A stretch of 36,286 nucleotides of DNA from assembly GCA_017427545.1 (NCBI GenBank), contig JAFRSO010000086.1, positions 1 to 36,286 on the forward strand, given 5' to 3'. This document shows positions 35,852-36,286 of this stretch, in pieces. How positions within the stretch are numbered: the stretch's first letter is position 1; each line of letters begins with the position of its first letter. Under the pieces are notes generated by a model, which was given only the letters and a program-made list of their open reading frames with translations, was not told the origin of the DNA and did not search any database. The DNA comes from Selenomonadaceae bacterium. GTDB lineage: Bacteria > Bacillota > Negativicutes > Selenomonadales > Selenomonadaceae. Position numbers and translations under genes: made by a program.

Positions 35852-36286
35852 TTGAAAATGCCGATGTGGAGAAAAATTCTGATGTCGGTGCTGCTCATGT
35901 GCAGTTTACTCGCGTTTACGGGTTGCGGTGAACAAGCTGCCGACGGTCCGCGCAAAGAGGGCGAATATCAGAAAATCAAGTTGGTCATGAGCGTCAACGG
36001 CACAAACATTGCGACCGATACCAAGGTTGCGATGAAATTTGCTGAACTCATGGAAAAGGAGAGCGGCGGGAATATCACAATCGACGTTTTCCCGAACGAC
36101 CAGCTTGCAGGCGGCAACGCCTCGAAGGGTATTGAAATGATTGCCGACGGCGCAGTTGATTTGGCGGCGTACGCGGCGGGTGTTATGGCGGTCATGGACG
36201 AACATCTTTTGATTGCCACGATTCCTTGGACTTTTAACAACTATCAAGAGGCTCGTGAAATTATCGACACGACGGGCGGCGAATAC
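35852..36286 (+). CDS. TRAP transporter solute-binding protein (DctP family), 3'-truncated by the window
   Basis: The first 145 residues are visible. A lipoprotein signal (MSVLLMCSLLAFTGC) anchors it outside the membrane; a DctP-type domain follows: KLVMSVNGTNIATDTKVAMKF, FAELMEKESGGNITIDVFPNDQLAGG, IADGAVDLAAY and ATIPWTFNNYQEA. Such proteins capture organic acids for Na+-driven uptake with DctQ and DctM, whose genes would be expected beyond the window. The start is TTG 35852 after AAGGAGGGGAG; ATG 35858 is the alternative. Confidence 0.9.
   Translation, partial: MKMPMWRKILMSVLLMCSLLAFTGCGEQAADGPRKEGEYQKIKLVMSVNGTNIATDTKVAMKFAELMEKESGGNITIDVFPNDQLAGGNASKGIEMIADGAVDLAAYAAGVMAVMDEHLLIATIPWTFNNYQEAREIIDTTGGEY

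Overview
The window reads as chromosomal DNA of an anaerobic, diderm Firmicute, most likely a Negativicutes/Selenomonadales member; this is inference, since no rRNA is present. The evidence is low-GC-Gram-positive-type housekeeping genes (gyrB, groESL, ftsZ with a Firmicute-like tail), strong AGGAGG ribosome sites with many TTG starts, and an outer-membrane secretin with a PilP/GspC-like partner. No tRNA, rRNA, CRISPR array, phage or intact insertion sequence was found.

Layout. 1-5.6 kb: 3' part of ATP-type pckA, its terminator, a single-frame larC, then a reverse-strand set of an FrhB-like iron-sulfur protein, a polysaccharide pyruvyl transferase and an amidohydrolase. 5.7-9.6 kb: a sodium:solute symporter and secD-secF. 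9.7-18.1 kb: a redox/accessory island with a Tat-exported flavodoxin, a Tat-exported DUF362 protein, a decayed alpha/beta hydrolase, a lipoprotein hydrolase, two aldo/keto reductases (one behind a MerR-type promoter), a frameshifted SDR, a hexapeptide acetyltransferase, a second SDR and a lipoprotein flavodoxin. 18.1-22.7 kb: a monofunctional peptidoglycan glycosyltransferase followed by three tandem FtsZ homologues and an unknown 105-residue protein, closed by a bidirectional terminator. 22.7-31.6 kb: gyrB with an acidic N-terminal extension (-), a secreted protein (-), an ADP-ribosylglycohydrolase, groES-groEL, an NhaC-type antiporter (-) and a Cof-type HAD phosphatase. 30.7-35.7 kb: a reverse-strand operon pilP-like, secretin, siroheme synthase N-domain, hemA, hemC. 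The window ends inside a TRAP transporter binding protein.

The most unusual content is the FtsZ cluster. A canonical FtsZ is flanked upstream by a protein that is only the GTP-binding half with an altered signature (GGFDGTG), stopping at the T7 loop, and downstream by a homologue that keeps the C-terminal domain but has lost the GTP signature, the T7 pattern and the C-terminal tail. These look like co-expressed modulators or cappers of the real FtsZ.

The second theme is repeats. Degenerate 7-8 bp tandem repeats (GTTCCTA-, GCTGTTA-, GCGTAAT- and GGTTATT-like) occupy many gene junctions, run into some stop codons, form long hairpins, and lie inside one signal-peptide coding sequence. A separate interspersed element occurs upstream of the ftsZ cluster and, as a partial copy between 30-bp direct repeats, at the start of the siroheme gene, where it appears to have replaced the original start and ribosome site. 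The palindrome AAAATTTT is strikingly frequent throughout.
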